The notes beneath the pieces are model-generated. The model saw only the letters and a program-made list of their open reading frames with translations. It was not told where the DNA came from and did no database searches. From Geodermatophilus telluris (GTDB lineage Bacteria > Actinomycetota > Actinomycetes > Mycobacteriales > Geodermatophilaceae): 64,000 nt of DNA. The position numbers were made by a program, and so were the translations under genes. Location of the stretch: the NCBI RefSeq assembly GCF_900102745.1, contig NZ_FMZF01000001.1, forward strand, positions 1,020,163 to 1,084,162, read 5' to 3'. How positions within the stretch are numbered: position 1 is the first letter of the stretch; each line of letters opens with the position of its first letter. Shown one piece after another: positions 8,118 to 16,676 of the stretch.

Positions 8118-9329
8118 ATGGACTTCGCCCTCTCCGCCCGAGCCGAGGACGTCTGCGGCCGGATGTGGGACTTCATGCGTGAGCAGGTCTTCCCCGCCGA
8201 GCCGGTCTACGACGCCTGGCGCGCCGAACGCGGCCACGACGACCACGGACACCCCCCGGTCCTCGAGGACCTCAAGAAGGAGGCCCGTGCCCGCGGCCTC
8301 TGGAACCTGTTCCACCACGAGCTCGGTGGTCTGAGCAACCTCGAGTACGCCTCGGTCGCCGAGGTCATGGGCTGGTCGCCGGTCATCGCCCCCGAGGCCA
8401 CCAACTGCGGTGCGCCCGACACGGGCAACATGGAGACGCTCATGCTGTTCGGCACGCCCGAGCAGAAGCAGCGCTGGCTCGACCCGCTGCTGGAGGGCGA
8501 GATCCGCTCGGGCTTCGCGATGACCGAGCCCGACGTCGCCTCCTCCGACGCGCGCAACATCCAGACCTCGATCGTGCGCGACGGCGACGAGTACGTGATC
8601 AACGGCCGCAAGTGGTGGACGTCGGGGGCCGCCGACGAGCGGTGCCAGATCTTCATCGTCATGGGCAAGACCGACCCCGAGGGCGCCCCGCACCGGCAGC
8701 AGTCGATGGTGCTGGTCCCGCGCGACACCCCGGGCCTGGAGATCGTCCGGCACCTGCCGGTCTTCGGGTACCAGGACCAGCACGGCCACTCCGAGCTGCG
8801 CTTCACCGACGTCCGCGTGCCGGTGTCGAACATCCTCGCCGGCGAGGGCGACGGCTTCATGATCGCCCAGGCCCGGCTCGGCCCCGGCCGCATCCACCAC
8901 TGCATGCGCGCCATCGGCATGGCCGAGCGCGCGCTCATGCTCCTGGTCGAGCGGGCCAAGCAGCGGGTCGCCTTCGGCCGGCCCCTGGCCGAGCAGGGCA
9001 CGGTGCGCGAGGCGATCGCGCTGTCGCGCATGGAGATCGACCAGGCTCGGCTCTACGTGCTCAAGACCGCCGACCTGATCGACAAGTACGGCGCCAAGGG
9101 CGCCCGCACCGAGATCTCGGCCATCAAGGTGGCCGCGCCGCGGGTCGCGCTCGACGTCATCGACCGGGCCATCCAGGTGCACGGCGGCGCCGGCGTCAGC
9201 AACGACACCGTGCTGGCCCGCTTCTACGCCAGCGCACGGACGCTGCGGATCGTCGACGGCCCCGACGCCGTGCACGTCCGCGGCGTGGCCAAGGAGGAGC
9301 TCGCCCGCGAACGCCCCTGGGTCGGCTGA
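8118..9329 (+). CDS. Acyl-CoA dehydrogenase family protein
   Basis: A 403-residue FAD-dependent acyl-CoA dehydrogenase, forming the 2,3-double bond of an acyl-CoA. The FAD/substrate motifs are visible: [27 protein letters not shown], and the C-terminal [19 protein letters not shown]. The form with a long N-terminus ([20 protein letters not shown]) resembles the actinobacterial FadE/ACAD-type enzymes; chain-length preference cannot be read. ATG at 8118 is preceded by TACCTT (8106-8111) six bases upstream, so a leaderless mRNA is likely. No other beta-oxidation genes adjoin it. Confidence 0.92.
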   Translation: MDFALSARAEDVCGRMWDFMREQVFPAEPVYDAWRAERGHDDHGHPPVLEDLKKEARARGLWNLFHHELGGLSNLEYASVAEVMGWSPVIAPEATNCGAPDTGNMETLMLFGTPEQKQRWLDPLLEGEIRSGFAMTEPDVASSDARNIQTSIVRDGDEYVINGRKWWTSGAADERCQIFIVMGKTDPEGAPHRQQSMVLVPRDTPGLEIVRHLPVFGYQDQHGHSELRFTDVRVPVSNILAGEGDGFMIAQARLGPGRIHHCMRAIGMAERALMLLVERAKQRVAFGRPLAEQGTVREAIALSRMEIDQARLYVLKTADLIDKYGAKGARTEISAIKVAAPRVALDVIDRAIQVHGGAGVSNDTVLARFYASARTLRIVDGPDAVHVRGVAKEELARERPWVG

Positions 9330-9364
9330 CGGAGGACCCCCTGCAGCGGGGACCCACCGACGTC

Positions 9365-9398
9365 GCGGGGGCGGCACCCGGCCGGGTGCCGCCCCCGC
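9365..9398. terminator. Bidirectional terminator between convergent genes
   Basis: A 34-base perfect palindrome with arms GCGGGGGCGGCACCCG lies between the acyl-CoA dehydrogenase (plus) and the small minus-strand gene. It is followed by three GGGGTCAG tandem units (9406-9432). Confidence 0.75.
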
Positions 9399-9419
9399 CC
9401 GTGTCCGGGGGTCAGGGGG

Positions 9420-9620
9420 TCAGGGGGTCAGGGACGAACCGAAGCCCCCGCCCGCCAGCTTGGCCATCAGCTGGGTGCGGTCGAGGCCGACCTCGGACAG
9501 CGCGTCGCCGTCCCGGTCGGTGTCGATCTCGTCGGGCAGGCGCGCCTCGACCTTCTCCGCCGTGTCGTTGTCACCTTCGGTGCGCAGCACCCGCAGCAGT
9601 TCCTGCTTGTCCAGCTTCAC
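9420..9620 (-). CDS. Small acidic hypothetical protein
   Basis: A 66-residue protein starting MKLDKQELLRVLRTEGDNDT and ending GGGFGSSLTP. GTG at 9620 is preceded by GGAGG at 9627-9631, a clear ribosome site, and codon use looks coding. It has no signal peptide or membrane segment. The first half is helical and acidic (AEKVEARLPDEIDTDRDGD), and the C-terminal helix is followed by a glycine-rich end. I do not recognise a named domain. It is monocistronic, with a palindromic terminator directly after it. Confidence 0.7.
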   Translation of the reverse strand: MKLDKQELLRVLRTEGDNDTAEKVEARLPDEIDTDRDGDALSEVGLDRTQLMAKLAGGGFGSSLTP

Positions 9621-9871
9621 GTGCTTCCTCCGTCCTGGGGACCCACCGTCCCCCGGAGTGTGGTGCGGCCCACCCCGGGCGGCAAACGGGCGGCCGGTCC
9701 GCGCCGGACACGCCGGACCCACCTGGGCCGACGCCGTCCACGCGGGCCGTCCGCAGCCGTCCCCCCGCGCATCCCGCGACGTCGAGGAGGCCCCCACCGG
9801 GGCCCTCCCGGCCCTACCGTGGCCCCCCGGCCACACGCGGGGCCGGCCCGACCCGTCCGACGGGGGACGCC

Positions 9872-11068
9872 ATGAGCCAGCCGCCCGGAGCCCTCCCCTG
9901 GGGCCAGCCGCCCGCCTGGGGTCAGCAGTCCGGCGGGGGTCAGCAGCCCGGCGGGGGCCAGCAGCCCCCACCCCCGTGGAGCCCGCCCCCCGCCTGGGGT
10001 CAGCAGCCCGGCGGGCCGCCGCCGTGGTCACCGGCTGCACCCCCCGCCGCCCCGCCGCGCCGGTCGCGCCGCGGGCTGTGGATCGCCGTCGGCGCCGCGC
10101 TGCTCGTGCTCGTCGTCGCGGCGGGCGTGGTGGTCTTCCTGCTCACCCGCCCGGTCGACCCGCCCACCGGCGTGACCGCCGAGCTCGCGGACGACGGCGT
10201 CGCCGTGCGCTGGGACGCCGTCGAGGGCGCCACCGGTTACGAGGTCCGCCGCGACGGCGACGTGCTGGGCACCACCGCCACCACCAGCTACGTGGACGAC
10301 GGGACCGAGAGCGGCACCGAGTACCGCTACTCGGTGACCGCGCTGGAGGACGGCGACCGGTCCGAGACGGTGCCCGCCACCGACCCCGTGGTCACGCCGG
10401 TCGCCCCGACCGCGCGCATCGCCCTGACCACCGACGGCGCCGACGTCGTCGTCGAGTGGGACACCGTCACCGGAGCCGACGCCTACGAGGTGAGCCGCGA
10501 CGGCACCGTCCTGGCCACCGACCTCACCGACGCGACCTACCGCGACGCCGGCGTCCCGCTGGGCGACCACACCTGGCAGGTCACCGCCGTCGACCGGGAC
10601 GGCGCCGGCAGCACGGCCGAGGCGCAGAGCGCGTCGCTGTTCACCCGGGGCCCGTGGCAGGAGGCGTGGGAGCTGGCGACGGCCTTCCCCGAGCTGCTGC
10701 CGGCCGAGCCCGGCGGCCTCGGCTGGTCCGACGGCACGTGCGACCGGGCACCGCCCGAGGGGGCGCAGGCCCTCGTCGTCTGCGACTACCCCACCGGCGT
10801 CCACGTCGAGATCAGCCAGTTCGCCGACCGGGCGCAGTGGCAGGCCCGGCTCGACGCCGCGCTGGCCGGGAGCACCGGGCCCGGCACCTGGTCCTACGGC
10901 GACGGGCCGGCCCAGGGTGACCTGCTGGAGAGCCCCGACGGCGGGCTGGCCTGGAAGTACCTCACCTTCTACGCCCAGGACCTCTCGCTCGTCGGCGTCT
11001 ACGTGGCCTGGGAGGGCCACACGCAGGACGACATCGACGGCGCCTGGTTCGCCGAGGCGCCCTTCTAG
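9872..11068 (+). CDS. Membrane-anchored protein with two fibronectin type III domains
   Basis: A 398-residue single-pass protein. Residues 1-65 are a Pro/Gly/Gln-rich cytoplasmic stretch with repeated WGQQPGG units. One membrane helix (LWIAVGAALLVLVVAAGVVV) follows at about 70-92. Two fibronectin III domains (GVTAELADDGVAVRWDAVEG; ARIALTTDGADVVVEWDTVT) are outside the membrane. The last 100 residues (TCDRAPPEGAQALVVCDYPT onward) form an extra domain with two cysteines, similar in style to extracellular sensor domains of actinobacterial Ser/Thr kinases, but no kinase is present. ATG at 9872; a TACCGT -10 box lies at 9815-9820. Role unknown; envelope attachment or sensing is likely. Confidence 0.8.
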   Translation: MSQPPGALPWGQPPAWGQQSGGGQQPGGGQQPPPPWSPPPAWGQQPGGPPPWSPAAPPAAPPRRSRRGLWIAVGAALLVLVVAAGVVVFLLTRPVDPPTGVTAELADDGVAVRWDAVEGATGYEVRRDGDVLGTTATTSYVDDGTESGTEYRYSVTALEDGDRSETVPATDPVVTPVAPTARIALTTDGADVVVEWDTVTGADAYEVSRDGTVLATDLTDATYRDAGVPLGDHTWQVTAVDRDGAGSTAEAQSASLFTRGPWQEAWELATAFPELLPAEPGGLGWSDGTCDRAPPEGAQALVVCDYPTGVHVEISQFADRAQWQARLDAALAGSTGPGTWSYGDGPAQGDLLESPDGGLAWKYLTFYAQDLSLVGVYVAWEGHTQDDIDGAWFAEAPF

Positions 11069-11074
11069 GACCGC

Positions 11075-11269
11075 TCAGCGGGCGCGGGACCGGCGCAGCA
11101 GCAGCGCCCCGGTCCCGAGCAGCGCGGCCGCCAGGACGAGCTGCCCGGCGCCCACGCCCGCCCGGCCGCTGCCGAACCAGGTCGGTGAGCTGACCAGCAG
11201 CACCGCGCCGATGCCCAGCACCAGCAGCGCCACCAGCCGCTCGCGCCGCGCGTCCCGTGGGGTGCCCAT
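11075..11269 (-). CDS. Small two-helix membrane protein
   Basis: A 64-residue protein with two hydrophobic helices, RLVALLVLGIGAVLLVSS and GAGQLVLAAALLGTGALLLR, and a basic C-terminus (RRSRAR). ATG at 11269 is preceded by GGAGGCGGC, a good ribosome site. The gene converges with the fibronectin gene, leaving only 6 bases between stops. No family is recognised. Confidence 0.65.
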   Translation of the reverse strand: MGTPRDARRERLVALLVLGIGAVLLVSSPTWFGSGRAGVGAGQLVLAAALLGTGALLLRRSRAR

Positions 11270-11367
11270 GCCGCCTCCGCTCCTGCCGGGACCGGTCCCG
11301 GCTGCCGACGAGCCAACCAGACGGCGGTCCGGCGGCGCCGCACCCCTCACCGGCACCCGGGCGCAGG

Positions 11368-12948
11368 TCAGCCGTTCTTCGACGGCGGCTCCCCCGCGTC
11401 CAGGGCCTCCTGGGCACGCACCGGGTCGAACGCGCAGGCGTCGCCGACGTCGGTCGCGGGGACGGCCGGCGGCGGCTCCGGCGTCTGCCCCGCCGCGTCG
11501 GCCTCCGAGCCGGCGGCCTGGTCGCCCGGGGCGGCGGGCGGCGCGGACGACGCCGGCGCGGCCGGGGCGATGGACTCCTGCACGATCTGCCGCATGCGGT
11601 CGTAGTCGGGGTAGGCCGGGTCGATCACGCTGTCGTCGAACACGACGCTGCGGATCTCGGCGTCCTTGACCATGAACGCCACGTCGACGAAGTCGTCGAG
11701 CACGGACCGCGGGATGTCGGTGCTGACGATGTCCTGCGTGGTCGCGGCCAGCTCCTGGTACTGCTCGAGCAGGGTGATCGGGTCGGCCTCGTCGATGATC
11801 GCCTTGATGGTGCACCGCTGGCGGTCCATGCGGTCGTAGTCGGTCAGCCCGTAGCGGCCCCGCGCGAACTGCAGGGCGGTGTACCCGTCCATCCGCTGGT
11901 CCGGGCCCGGCGCGATGTAGTCGTCGGGGAGCTCCTGGCCGGTGATGCCGTTGATCGGCACGTAGTAGTTGACGTTCACCGTGATCCCGCCGAGGGCGTC
12001 GACCAGCCGGCTGAACCCGTCGAGGTTGACCAGCACGAAGTAGTCGATGTCGAGGCCCAGCGCCTCACCGACGCCGAGCTTGAGGAAGTCCGCGCCGGGG
12101 TCGTCGGTGGGGCCGAGGACGTCGGGGTGCGCCGCGGGCCCGTTGCGGTAGACGGAGTTGAGCAGGCTCTCGCTCTCGCTGCCGGCGTCGAAGCCGTCCG
12201 GGTAGAGCTCGGCGAGCGGGCTGTCGGCGGGGAAGGGCAGGTCCTCGAGGTTGCGCGGCAGGCTGAACAGCGCCGTCGCGCCGGTGTCGGTGTCGATGCT
12301 GGCCACGATCACCGTGTCGGTGCGCACGCCCTCGCGGCCCTCGCCGCCGTCGCCACCGAGCAGCAGCACGTTGACCCGCTCCTGCGTGCCGAACGGGTCA
12401 CTCTCGTCGTCGACGGTGGCCGACCGGCGGTCGTCGCCGAACACGCCGTCGAGCAGCCCCTGCTGGGCCACCGCGGCCTCGCCGACGCGGAAGGCGGGGT
12501 AGGCGGCGCCGGCGACGAGGGCGGCCACGAGCAGGGCGCCCACGGCGAGGCGGGGCCGGCTGCTGCGACGAGGCAGCAGCGAGCGGTAGCCGGTGACCAC
12601 GACGGCGGCCCACGCCAGCAGCAGCACCACGAGGCCGACGAGCACCCAGGTCAGCCGGGTCGGGTCGACGGCCAGCCGGGCGGCGGTGCGCTGCCCAGCG
12701 GTGGCCAGCCAGACGCCGCCGCCCAGGAGCAGCAGGAAGACGAGCAGGACGGCGGCACCCAGCCGGCGCCGCCCGGACGCCAGGAACGCGGTGCCGGGGA
12801 CGACGGCGTTGGCGACGGTCAGCCCCAGGACGGCGGCCAGCGACCGCCGCTCGGGCCGCCGCCGACCGCGCCGGCCGTCCTCCGCCGCGGGTACCGGCGG
12901 GAGGGCCGGGGCGTCGCCGATCGGGCGGGTGAGGTCGTCGCGGCTCAC
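11368..12948 (-). CDS. LytR-CpsA-Psr (LCP) family cell-wall glycopolymer ligase
   Basis: A 526-residue membrane protein that in this family transfers lipid-linked glycopolymers such as arabinogalactan or teichoic acids to peptidoglycan. Three hydrophobic segments occur before residue 160, then the LCP domain: RVNVLLLGGDGG, RTDTVIVASIDTDTGATALF, SLPRNLEDLPF, and the substrate-binding arginines in LQFARGRYGLTDYDRMDRQR. The C-terminal tail is disordered and Pro/Ala-rich, ending with a DACAFDP segment. The N-terminal membrane portion is longer than in single-pass LCP proteins. Transcribed alone and divergent from exonuclease III. Confidence 0.9.
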   Translation of the reverse strand: MSRDDLTRPIGDAPALPPVPAAEDGRRGRRRPERRSLAAVLGLTVANAVVPGTAFLASGRRRLGAAVLLVFLLLLGGGVWLATAGQRTAARLAVDPTRLTWVLVGLVVLLLAWAAVVVTGYRSLLPRRSSRPRLAVGALLVAALVAGAAYPAFRVGEAAVAQQGLLDGVFGDDRRSATVDDESDPFGTQERVNVLLLGGDGGEGREGVRTDTVIVASIDTDTGATALFSLPRNLEDLPFPADSPLAELYPDGFDAGSESESLLNSVYRNGPAAHPDVLGPTDDPGADFLKLGVGEALGLDIDYFVLVNLDGFSRLVDALGGITVNVNYYVPINGITGQELPDDYIAPGPDQRMDGYTALQFARGRYGLTDYDRMDRQRCTIKAIIDEADPITLLEQYQELAATTQDIVSTDIPRSVLDDFVDVAFMVKDAEIRSVVFDDSVIDPAYPDYDRMRQIVQESIAPAAPASSAPPAAPGDQAAGSEADAAGQTPEPPPAVPATDVGDACAFDPVRAQEALDAGEPPSKNG

Positions 12949-13137
12949 CGGCGCACCCGTCGGGCGGCCCCGGTCATCGCGTCGTCCGGACGGCGGTCAT
13001 CCGGCCATCGTCCCACTGGTCCCTGGCAGTCACGGCGGCTCCGTACCCCGTGAACGCGCAGGTCACCCGATGGGACGTGACCTCGGTCTCGGTCCACCGC
13101 CGACGGCCGGGACGGCACCCGCATAGGGTCGGTGCTC

Positions 13138-13941
13138 GTGCGCCTCGCGACGTGGAACGTCAACTCCATCCGCACCCGCGCCGACCGGGTGGCCGCCTGG
13201 CTGCAGCGCCGCGACGTCGACGTCCTGGCGCTGCAGGAGACCAAGTGCCGCGACGACCAGTTCCCGGAGCAGCGCTTCCGCGAGCTGGGCTACGAGGTGG
13301 CGCACGTGGGCCACTCGCAGTGGAACGGCGTCGCCGTGCTGTCCCGGGTCGGCCTGACCGACGTCGAGGTGGGCTTCCCCGGCATGCCGACCTGGGCGGC
13401 GAAGGAGGGCGCCGACCCCACTGTGGAGGCCCGGGCGCTGGGCGCCACCTGCGGCGGGGTGCGGGTGTGGAGCCTGTACGTGCCCAACGGCCGGGCGCTG
13501 GGCGACCCGCACTACGACTACAAGCTCGAGTGGCTGGCCGCGCTGCGCACCGCGGCCGGCGGCTGGCTGGCCGCCGACCCCACCGCGCAGGTGGCCCTGG
13601 TCGGTGACTGGAACATCGCCCCGCAGGACGACGACGTGTGGGACGTGCGGGTGTTCGCGACCTCCACGCACGTCTCCGAGCCCGAGCGGGCGGCGTTCCG
13701 GGCCGTGGTCGAGACCGGGTACACCGACGTCGTCCGGCCGCTGGCACCCGGCCCGGGCGTCTACACGTACTGGGACTACACCCAGCTGCGCTTCCCGCGC
13801 CGCGAGGGCATGCGGATCGACTTCCAGCTCTGCTCCCCCGCGCTGGCCGGCCGGGTGACGAACGCCCTGATAGACCGCGAGGAGCGCAAGGGCAAGGGCG
13901 CCAGCGACCACGCCCCCGTGGTGGTCGAGCTGTCCGACTAG
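13138..13941 (+). CDS. xthA: Exodeoxyribonuclease III (AP endonuclease)
   Basis: A 267-residue Mg-dependent apurinic endonuclease and 3' exonuclease for base-excision repair. All family motifs are visible: TWNVNSIRTR, LQETKCRDDQFP, YVPNGR, GDWNIAP, and the catalytic ASDHAPV at the end. Length is normal for the XthA/ExoA group. GTG at 13138 is preferred over GTG at 13132 because TAGGGT (13124-13129) lies 8 bases upstream, giving a leaderless start at the usual MRLATWN position. Divergent from the LCP gene. Confidence 0.93.
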   Translation: MRLATWNVNSIRTRADRVAAWLQRRDVDVLALQETKCRDDQFPEQRFRELGYEVAHVGHSQWNGVAVLSRVGLTDVEVGFPGMPTWAAKEGADPTVEARALGATCGGVRVWSLYVPNGRALGDPHYDYKLEWLAALRTAAGGWLAADPTAQVALVGDWNIAPQDDDVWDVRVFATSTHVSEPERAAFRAVVETGYTDVVRPLAPGPGVYTYWDYTQLRFPRREGMRIDFQLCSPALAGRVTNALIDREERKGKGASDHAPVVVELSD

Positions 13942-14041
13942 CGGTGCGCCGGGGCGTCGTGTCCCCCGTGCGCGGCGCGGGTAGCAGCAGCGGCACGGCC
14001 TCCGGGTGCCCGGGCTCCCGGGCGGCCCAGACCCGGCGGTC

Positions 14042-14779
14042 CTACCTCGTGGCCGCCGGGTCGCCCCCGTGCCCCGTCCGGGGCGGCCGGGGGACCTCGC
14101 CGGTCTCCACCAGCCGACGGGCGATCTCCCGCAGCTTGACGTTGCTCTGCTGGGACAGCCGGCTGAGCACGCCGAAGGCCTGGTCGGCGGTGATCCTCAG
14201 CCGCTCCATGAGGATGCCCTGCGCCTGCCCGATGAGGGTCCGGGTGGCCATCACCGAGCGCAGGTGCTCCTCGGTGCGCGCGCTGGTGACCGCGACCGCG
14301 GCCTGGGCGGCGAAGGCCAGCGCCTCGCCGCGGGTCTGCGCGTCGAAGGCACCCCGGCGGGGGGAGTACAGGTTCAGCCCGCCCAGGCTCTCCTGGTCGG
14401 CGTCGGTGAACAGCTGCAGCGACAGGCTGCTGCGGATGCCGGTCTGCTCGGCGACGGCCCGCGACCACCGGGGATAGCGCTCGTCGGCGGTCATGTCGTC
14501 GATCTGGAAGGTCTCCTGCTCCCAGATGGCGTCCAGGCACGGCCCCTCGGTGAGCTCGTACTGCAGCTCGTCGGCCCGGGCCGCCCGGTCGTCGCTGGTC
14601 GCCGGGGTGTCCACCTCGCGGCGCTGCCGGACGAGGGACACGCTGGCCCACACCTGCGGGCCCAGGGTGGCCGCGGCGGCGTCGACCACCCGTTGCAGGG
14701 TGTGCTGCTCGTCGGGCTCGTTGAGCAGCTCGCGCGCGACGGCGGCCAGGCGCTCGTCGAAGTCACGTTCTCCGGGCAC
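14042..14779 (-). CDS. GAF and ANTAR domain regulator
   Basis: A 245-residue predicted transcription antiterminator. Residues about 10-165 form a GAF sensor domain (LQRVVDAAAATLGPQVWASV, then ELTEGPCLDAIW). The C-terminal ANTAR domain (TLIGQAQGILMERLRI, then ADQAFGVLSRLSQQSNVKLR) would bind paired hairpins in leader RNA. GTG at 14779 is supported by GAGGAGA upstream. The ligand and target RNA are unknown. Proteins of this layout are numerous in Geodermatophilaceae and mycobacteria. Monocistronic and divergent from the AraC gene. Confidence 0.9.
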   Translation of the reverse strand: MPGERDFDERLAAVARELLNEPDEQHTLQRVVDAAAATLGPQVWASVSLVRQRREVDTPATSDDRAARADELQYELTEGPCLDAIWEQETFQIDDMTADERYPRWSRAVAEQTGIRSSLSLQLFTDADQESLGGLNLYSPRRGAFDAQTRGEALAFAAQAAVAVTSARTEEHLRSVMATRTLIGQAQGILMERLRITADQAFGVLSRLSQQSNVKLREIARRLVETGEVPRPPRTGHGGDPAATR

Positions 14780-14989
14780 GCCGGATCTCCTCGTGTCGGC
14801 CACCGTCCCGGCTGTTCGAGGCTGGCGACCTGCGGGGCCTCCCCCGCACCACCGTGGATCGTGCACGCCGCCTGCCGGGACCGGCAGGACGAGGACGTGC
14901 TCCGCGGGCTGCTCCCGACGGGTCCGGCTGCGTAGCCTGTCGCCCAGGACCGGCAGTCGGCCCGTCGGCTCCGCACCCCAGGAGGCCGC

Positions 14990-15976
14990 ATGTCCGTCCC
15001 GCAGGCGCGGCCCGGTCTCGTCCAGCGGTCCTCGTTCTCCTCCAGCGACGAGGCGGCGGTCACCGAGTTCATCCGCCGGATGTACGCCGACAACACGTCA
15101 CGCTTCGCGCCGATCAGGAACGGCGCACGGTTCTCGGCACTCACCCACGACACGCCCGTGATCGGCGCGGACCGCGTGCGCACGTCCATCGACTACACCG
15201 GCACCTCTGGCGAGGGCTTCTCCGACTACGTCTTCTTCGTCGTGCACGCCGGCAGCGTGCAGGTGGGCAGTCGCGTCTCCGAGACGGTCGCGTCCGCCGG
15301 GGACGTCGCCTTCTACCCGATCGGCGTGTCGGTCGACTTCGCCATGCACGGTTTCGACGTGACCACCGTGCGACTGCCGGCCGAGCGGATCGCGCGGGTC
15401 GCCGAGGACGCCACGGGTCTGCCGGGCACGGGGCTGCGGTTCTCCGGCACCACGCCCGTCTCGCCGTCGATGCACCGCTACTGGCGGTCGCTGCTCGGCC
15501 TGGTCAGCGGAGCCCTGATGGACCCCGTGTCCCCGCTCGACTCACCCCTGCTCGCCGAGGAGATGGCGCGCGCCGTCGCCACCGCTGCGCTGCACGTCTT
15601 CCCGAACACGACGCTGAGCCGTCAGCACGTGCCCGGCCCCGGCGTCGTCGCACCGGCAGCGGTCCGCCGGGCCGTCGCCCACATCGAGGCCCACGCCCAC
15701 CTGCCCCTGCGCCTCGACGAGATCGCGGCGGCAGCGGGGACCAGCGCCCGCGCCCTGCAGTACGGGTTCCGGCGGCACCTCGACACGACACCCCTCGGGT
15801 ACCTGCGTCGCGTGCGGCTCGAGGGCGCGCGCCGGGAACTGCGCGACGCCGACCCGGCGCGCGGGGACACCGTCGCCGCCGTCGCCCGGCGCTGGGGGTT
15901 CGCCAAACCCGACCGTTTCGCCGCCGCCTACCGCTCGGCCTACGGGGTCCCGCCGAGCCACACGCTGCGCACGTGA
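14990..15976 (+). CDS. AraC-family transcriptional regulator
   Basis: A 328-residue regulator. The first 180 residues are an effector-binding cupin-like region (FFVVHAGSVQVGSRVSETV, AGDVAFYPIGVSVDF). Residues about 225-328 carry the double helix-turn-helix: LDEIAAAAGTSARALQYGFR and AVARRWGFAKPDRFAAAYRS, ending GVPPSHTLRT. ATG at 14990 sits behind AGGAGG at 14980-14985, and a TAGCCT -10 box lies at 14933-14938. There is no neighbouring operon it clearly controls, so its target is unknown. Confidence 0.9.
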   Translation: MSVPQARPGLVQRSSFSSSDEAAVTEFIRRMYADNTSRFAPIRNGARFSALTHDTPVIGADRVRTSIDYTGTSGEGFSDYVFFVVHAGSVQVGSRVSETVASAGDVAFYPIGVSVDFAMHGFDVTTVRLPAERIARVAEDATGLPGTGLRFSGTTPVSPSMHRYWRSLLGLVSGALMDPVSPLDSPLLAEEMARAVATAALHVFPNTTLSRQHVPGPGVVAPAAVRRAVAHIEAHAHLPLRLDEIAAAAGTSARALQYGFRRHLDTTPLGYLRRVRLEGARRELRDADPARGDTVAAVARRWGFAKPDRFAAAYRSAYGVPPSHTLRT

Positions 15977-16060
15977 GCGGGCCGGCCACCTCATCGGACG
16001 GGTAGCGGCGCCTCCCATCGCGACCTCCGGCCGGCCCGGCCGCACCGTGCCCCCGAACAG

Positions 16061-16420
16061 CTACGCGGTGCCAGGACCGGCGACGGCAGCACCGTCACCG
16101 CCGTCGCGGCCCGCGGGGGTCGCACCCCTCGCCGCTGCACCGGCCGCCGCTGCACCGGGCGTCACCGCGCCGCTCACGGCGCGCTGCCCGGCCAGACACT
16201 GCGCGCTGGACGCGAGGTCGGCGGCCAGCCACGTCCGACGGACCTCCAACTGCCGGCGGAGGGCCTGCGCCCGTGCCCGGAAGACCTCCAGCTCGTCGGC
16301 CAGCTCGCGCGCGGCTCGCCGGGCCTGGTCCGCGTGCGCACGGTCCAGGTGGGCACGGTCCACCGCGGTCCCGGGACGACGTCCCGGGACCGGTCCCACC
16401 GCGCGGACCGTGTCGGCCAC
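16061..16420 (-). CDS. Small coiled-coil hypothetical protein
   Basis: A 119-residue protein with a strongly helical, coiled-coil-like middle (AHADQARRAARELADELEVF, then RARAQALRRQLEVRRTWLAA) and a Gly/Ala/Pro-rich tail. GTG at 16420 is set by GGAGG with a 5-nt spacer. No membrane segment or family recognised. Coding status rests on the ribosome site and the amphipathic pattern. Longer starts upstream (to 16546) give low-complexity basic sequence and are not favoured. Confidence 0.55.
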   Translation of the reverse strand: MADTVRAVGPVPGRRPGTAVDRAHLDRAHADQARRAARELADELEVFRARAQALRRQLEVRRTWLAADLASSAQCLAGQRAVSGAVTPGAAAAGAAARGATPAGRDGGDGAAVAGPGTA

Positions 16421-16676
16421 TGCGTCCTCCGCGTTCCAGTCCCCCACGTCTCGGCGCCCCGGACGACGGCGCCGGGTGCGGACACGGTCCGCCCGGGCTC
16501 GGCGCGACCCGCTCGTCGCAGTGACCACCGCCCTCGGCGCCACCACTCAGTGAAGACGCCGACCCGGCCCCCGCGCTCGTCGCCGGCCTGCGCTGCTGCG
16601 TGTCGTGGGGGTGTCGGTGCGCCTCCCGGGGGTGAGCGGACGGGGGAGCTCTCCGGCAGGGGACCGGGGCGGGGTC

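Noticed and set aside
11065..11343. A 92-residue Trp/Cys-rich minus-strand frame overlapping the small membrane protein
   Set aside because: It is out of frame with the two-helix protein, which has the ribosome site and clean hydrophobic pattern.
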